Assembly: GCF_949628265.1 (NCBI RefSeq)
Contig: NC_088788.1
Location: forward strand, 28,568,335 to 28,632,334
Length of the DNA: 64,000 bases
Source: Cloeon dipterum
Taxonomy: Eukaryota > Arthropoda > Insecta > Ephemeroptera > Baetidae
Direction: 5' to 3'
In this document: positions 59,201 to 64,000 of the stretch, one piece after another
Layout: every line of letters begins with the position of its first letter
Numbering within the stretch: the stretch's first letter is position 1
Notes under the pieces: model-generated
The model's input: the letters and a program-made list of their open reading frames with translations, nothing else
The model's database searches: none
What the model was told of the DNA's origin: nothing
Position numbers and translations under genes: made by a program

Positions 59201-60581
59201 AACGAACGGACCCAATCCTCAAATCAGTTGCATCAGAGTGTGTGGTGCCGACATTCTGGCTCGGTACATCAATGGCCATCTCCAAAGTCACGTGCTTTCT
59301 TTTGTGTCATCTGTTGTGTCAGGAACAAGAACAATTTACTTCTCTAGAGTGAGTCATACATATTCGCTTTGCGATTTAAAGCCAATTAAACCATTGGATT
59401 TTGGCGCAGCACGGAGAAAGTGAAAACAACGTACTGGGCCGTATCGGAGGCGACACTGATCTTTCTCCCCGGGGCAAATGCTATGCTCGCATTCTTGCCA
59501 GGGAAATCAACGCAATGGAGATCCAAGATCTCAGGGTGTTAACAAGCCAGCTCAAGAGAACCCAACAGACTGCTGCATTTATCAAGGCGACAATGGAAAG
59601 CTTGGAAGCGCTCAACGAGCTTGAAGCTGTGAGTTAGCCTTGATCTAAATAGAAACACCATTATATAAAGTTAAGATGCAGTTTTAGGCCGTCTTAATTT
59701 AGTTCTAAATTTCTTCATCACAACCCACAATTTTTTTTTAGTGTGGCGCTCTAGTCTTTAGTCATTGATGTTATTTCAAAGTCTTCTGTTGAAAACGAAA
59801 ATTATAAAATACCTTTACATGATTTAGGGCGTGTGTGAGGGGTTGACATATGAAGAAATGCAAGAAAAGCATCCCACCGAGTTTGCCTGGCGAGATCAAG
59901 ATAAACTCCGCTATCGCTATCCTTGGGGCGAATCTTACGTGGACATTATGGCTCGAGTGACCCCAGTCATCATGGAACTGGAGAGAACCAGCAATGTCTT
60001 GATCGTCAGCCACCAGGCGGTGTTGCGTTGCCTCGTAGGTTACTTCTTGGGAAAGCAGCCAGGTATTTACCAAACTAATTACATCCCGTGCGACTTTTTA
60101 CGGTGTCGTAAAATTTCATCATTGGATTTTTGTCTCCTCGAGAGATATACTGGGCCAAACCAGGAATGACACTTATGAATGGTTTTTACAGTTGTTTACT
60201 TTGGTGTTGCAGATGAGCTGCCTTATCTTGATGTTCCACTGCATACTATCATGAAGTTAACAACCGATGGGAATGCAAGTACTTTTGATTTGATTCGCCT
60301 ACCCATTGAGTGTGTTGACACTTATCGGCAAAAACCGCAGGTGGGTGCTTGAGAAGAATTAGTTTGAGAACGAACCCTCCCAAATTAAACTCCGCATACC
60401 AGTAAATCTGACCTTAGAAGCTTTCTTATAAAAATTAGGAATTCCAAATTTCTTACGCCATTTTATTGTTTTGCCGTCGCAATTTCAGAATTGCTCTGTT
60501 CACCGGAAGCAAGAAGATGCGTTGAGAACCGTTCCCTCTCACTATGAAAGTAGTATTAACTTTGGTCTGCTTGAGCACTAA
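54439..60581 (+). CDS. PFKFB paralogue: decayed 2-kinase half, intact fructose-2,6-bisphosphatase (438 aa)
   Basis: Nine exons: 54439-54511, 55994-56107, 58765-58880, 58951-59076, 59136-59348, 59410-59628, 59828-60062, 60213-60340 and 60489-60581; all phases agree. Bisphosphatase half: TIYFSRHGESENN with catalytic His215, GRIGGDTDLSPRGK, TSQLKRTQQTA, ALNELEAGVCEG (acid Glu284), RDQDKLRYRYPWGESY and second His349 in VLIVSHQAVLRC; all key residues are present, so it should hydrolyse fructose 2,6-bisphosphate. Kinase half: the alignable start FGPMAVIVEDYGRTHLAKKL keeps the strand and KKL helix but has lost the P-loop (GxxxxGKT is now EDYGRTH). The conserved GEYRR region is missing, the catalytic FDATNTTRERR Asp is Glu104 in IECSSTTERHR, and the substrate-binding stretch before the phosphatase is replaced by a Ser/Thr/Pro/Lys linker (KRKSPTTPTSGTS). 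Confidence 0.88.
56212..56239. repeat. CT dinucleotide microsatellite
   Basis: About 13 CT units in intron 2 of the PFKFB-like gene, 170 bases before the palindromic element. Confidence 0.85.
56405..58354. mobile_element. 1,950-bp foldback (palindromic) element in PFKFB-like intron 2
   Basis: The left arm (56405 to about 57370) and right arm (about 57396 to 58354) are reverse complements, identical over long stretches near the ends and more diverged and AT-rich toward the about 25-base loop. Both arms therefore carry the same 61- and 80-codon open frames in opposite directions; these are not conserved proteins. Ends are GGAAGGATC and GATCCTTCC. CTAT directly abuts both ends (56401-56404 and 58355-58358), a probable 4-bp target-site duplication. 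No transposase is encoded, so it is nonautonomous. Each arm holds a nuclear-receptor DR1 word (56690-56702 and 58057-58069). Confidence 0.85.
56690..56708 (+). promoter_or_regulatory. Nuclear-receptor DR1 plus extended half-site in left arm
   Basis: AGGTCAAAGGTCAAGGTCA contains a perfect DR1 (AGGTCA-A-AGGTCA) overlapping TCAAGGTCA, the extended half-site bound by FTZ-F1 and ERR-type receptors. The mirror copy is at 58051-58069. Binding is inferred from the words only. Confidence 0.45.
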
Positions 60582-60599
60582 CAGCTCTCTTGAAACTGA

Positions 60600-63500
60600 G
60601 GGTGTGCTGTAACTTAAATGTGGCTTTTTATCGATCCTATGTGTTAGTGAGATTTACAACAGATAAACTTGCTGTTACTATAATTGCTCTTAATAGATTT
60701 ATATTTTTCTGATAAGCGTATAAGGAGACGCTACAAAATGAAATATTGGATGTGCGAAAATTGCTATACATGCTGGATTGCCTGATCTATTGGCCCCCTC
60801 AAAATAATGCAATGGTTGCTTATTTTAGCAAACGACTGAATTTCGGGTTATCCTGTACCTGTTGTAGGATTACTTTTTTTATTCCAAATTCCATAAAGCC
60901 CAAAAAGATGTCCAATCTCTCTGCAGTTAGTTGCATCTGTTGAACTTCAGCCTACCTTAAATGATACCTTCTCACTTTATGAAAATGAAATAATGGAAGT
61001 TAAAAAATTGTACACAAATAAAATATATTAGAAGTTTAGCTATTTTAAGGGCAGAAATTTTATTTAAAAACAACCCCCAAGGAGATTGATTATGTAGAGA
61101 TGAAAACTAGTGATATGATTTTTTTTCAATAGAAGGTTTTTAGCGTGCATGACAAGTTAAAATGTGTTGGAAGTTAAAATTTTGAGAGGTGACACTAAAA
61201 TGTAAATTAAATACTATTTTTTTTCTCAAATGCATTTTGTAAAAGTAAGTAGTAATAATAAGTAGCATTTCTCATTTTATATTTCGTAAACTAACTCTAT
61301 ATTATCACTCCATTCAAACGGCATCTTTTTCCCGCGTCAATCGCGATAGCGGCTCACCAAGATGTATTAAACAAAAGCACTGCATTTCATCGCTGAGGTG
61401 TCGTTGCTTGAGTGTAAAATCGTCACTGATTAATTGCCAGTTTATTCTTTCTATATACATAATACGAGCTGAGTATTGTAGCATGCAGTTTAATTTCAGG
61501 GGCTTGGATTTATCGAATGTGAATTTGGTGCATCGTAAATTTTAGTCATGGGTTACAGGGTAATAAATTTCACGTGGTGGTAATGAGATAATATATCAGC
61601 GGATTGACTTTATGAGCAACACGTGATACTATAAGCAAAAGAGGCCCAACTGAGTTGGCTTGAAATGCCAGTTCCAAATCGCGGACTATGCTTGAATTTG
61701 CGCATTTATATTAGTGTAATAATTCACCAAGCTAACAGATTGGTTGATTGCGGAAAACCATTTATTTTTATATATTTTTCCTCAATGTTTCCTCATATAT
61801 TTAACAAATTAACACTCCCAATTGAATGTCATTACTCGTATAATTTGTAATATTTTGGTTTTCAATGTGGGCAAGTATGGGCAAAGTTGCTGGCCCATAA
61901 CAATAAACAAAGTTGAACCTAAATTTGAGTTGCAAGACCTATGGATATTATGTGTGCTAAATGTATATGCGCATTATTTTAGCTGACTCTGTACGTGACA
62001 GATACAAAACATGCTTAATCGAACGCGCAGGCATAGAGGTTTTCTCCTTTTCTGACGGACGTGAATTATAACTTCCTGAGCCCGCAGGGAAGAAAGTCAT
62101 AAGTCTGCGAACTTCATCATATACATTTTACGTGCAGATGATCAGTGGCAGAAAATTAATTAAAAGTTTTCCAAGCTCACCGATCCCAATGAAGAAAATT
62201 AAGGAAAACGGAATAGATACCAATCTGACAAGAAAGGTCAAACTTTTAGACTCTTTTAGATAGGAAAAGTTTAATCGAAATCATACATCTCTGGGGCTGA
62301 CCTTTTTAGGAAACATTGAACAGGAGATAGTATATATATACACACGGAAAGTTAAAACAAGGAGTTTCAAAGCCTTTGATTAGACTATCCGTAATAAGAC
62401 ACTTTATCAAAAGGCTACCGGAACATAGCTTTAGTTCACTTCTTTACTTTTTAAATGCCCTTTATTTTTACTGTTTAATCAATTTTAGATTTTTTTTCCT
62501 TGACCTTGGCACCTTCTGGGCTAGCTCACTGGGTCCCGAGCTGATAACATGGGGCCAGAATGGCTTGTATAGACCCAATATGTTGCCTACTTGCTAGTTT
62601 AAAAAAACTGCTTAGTTCAATTTCACTACAAACTGTGCCTTAATTACTTTAATTGATATGAAAATCAGTTAAAACCAAACAGACAGAACGTTACCACCCG
62701 CTGCTAGTAAATTAATATTCAGTCTTGGTGCTGATATGCAAAAAAGCGATCCAGGTTTATGGAGTTTCCCCACAGCAACCCACGCTTTGCATACTCAAGG
62801 AGCCGCCAGGGGTAATTTGATTTGCACGTAGAGCTGGTTTTCTGGCTGCGTGATTTTGGGGCGCAGATTCAGCGATAATAGCCAAGGTGCAAGGAAGGCT
62901 TGGAATCAATGGAGAGAAAGCGCTGGCAAAAGTAAACCACCGCCTCAGAGTATCAGTTAAAGATTCATAGCAGGAACAAAGACGCGTTCGTTGTGGTGTG
63001 GCACAGAGCTCTGCCTCCGGCTGCAGCGAATATATAATTTTATTAAGTTTTCATGAATATGTGAGCGCGAGTTGCTGGCTGGAAGGCTGTTTGTTGAACG
63101 GCAGCCAGTGGCCCAATTTCCATATTTAGCGCAGAACTCCCCGGCGCAGATTTTGTGTGGGGATAGCAGACGCAATGTGTACGCACAAACAGTCCTTGTT
63201 TATCCTTCAGGCACTTCTACGAAAGGGCTTGACTGGCGATCCGACCGCGCTTTTTAACTTATTGCACGCCGCATGCAGAACTTTTATCGCTCGAAACACC
63301 AGGTCTGCACCAACGCTGCCGTGAATTATCTCGTGGCAAACAATGGGGAGTAAACCCGCCGACCGTTCTACCCCAATCTTTAGGTGTTCTCGCTTTCTCT
63401 CCTTCCTCCTGCGGTCCCACGCTGCACCCAAGCCCATTTATTACGGCCTCACGCAAAGGTTTCACATCCTGGTTGGCAAAATTAGGGAAGCGCTGAATGG

Positions 63501-64000
63501 CGTAGATTAATTGTGTTTGTTTGGGAGTGGCTCTGCTCTGAATTTCCTCATATATTCGAACAGACGATTATTAAATAATTTAGGCTTTGGACCATGGATG
63601 ATCACATCCTAAGCGTTCACTATTACTTGCAGACTTTTATTTGATCAAAACTGTCGGGACTCACTCGAGTATGGTAATATGATTTAAACTGTAGCCGCGA
63701 TTTATTTTTCCTCGCCCTGAATCACATACTAGAGAACAACTTCTCGATTCTCCTCCACCAGCTTTGAAGCACAACTTGGTTGAGATGGCGAAATTGCTTC
63801 TTGTATTCTGAGAACATGCATAAGAGAATATTGAATATTCATGAGGCAGCTATAGGCAGCGCGGCAGCGGAGCAATAAATACGAGCAATAACTTTATTCC
63901 TGAAGGCGCCTGCAGATTCCGAGGTTATGTTGTACCGGCTGACATGTCGATTGCAACGGTTGCATAGTCAGCAGCAGCCGAAACTGCCGCCATCGCCAAC
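60600..64000. other. 3' UTR of PFKFB-like gene, then intergenic DNA
   Basis: Candidate polyadenylation signal AATAAA is at 61017-61022, about 440 bases after the stop. The rest, to the right edge, has only short open frames without family features. From 62700 on the base composition is more GC-rich and may be upstream DNA of a gene outside the window. No RNA gene or repeat was recognised. Confidence 0.4.

Overview
The window is arthropod nuclear DNA, most probably from an insect. Evidence: two RR-2 chitin-binding cuticular protein genes, genes split by many short GT-AG introns (55-100 nt is common), TATA plus initiator-like promoters, and an AT-rich background. No bacterial operons, rRNA or tRNA genes were recognised. 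I cannot name the order from sequence alone. All gene models below were joined by eye with reading-phase checks; every listed CDS closes in frame.

Layout. 1-720 (-): 5' end of MLH3, running off the left edge. 3343-5640 (+) and 7007-8042 (-): two convergent RR-2 cuticular protein genes with an identical 14-bp core-promoter block. 10208-21700 (-): ZC2HC1A-type C2HC zinc-finger gene with at least two alternative first coding exons and long introns. 24906-25797 (-): thymidylate kinase. 27047-27653 (-): GPATCH4. 28666-30529 (-): OSCP1. 31441-32928 (+): a STING homologue lacking a C-terminal tail. 33601-35162 (-): SLC25A11 mitochondrial carrier. 37028-38676 (+): GAPDH. 39800-41045 (+): an atypical orphan class A-like GPCR. 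41458-43103 (-): NUDT8-type CoA diphosphatase. 45375-53152 (+): a 1,260-residue nuclear protein with U1-type zinc fingers and an RS domain. 54439-60581 (+): a PFKFB paralogue whose 2-kinase half has decayed while the bisphosphatase half is intact. 60600-64000: no gene seen.

Mobile and repeat DNA is mostly intronic. It comprises a 1,950-bp near-perfect palindrome with a 4-bp flanking duplication in the PFKFB-like gene, two MITE-like inverted repeats and a GCCAGCCGC-rich dispersed repeat in or near the RS-domain gene (a second copy lies upstream of STING), and a hairpin inside NUDT8.

The genes do not form one pathway; this is an ordinary gene-dense insect neighbourhood. The most notable items are the kinase-dead PFKFB paralogue and its palindromic intron insertion, the compact STING, the alternative 5' ends of the ZC2HC1 gene, and two GC-AG introns.
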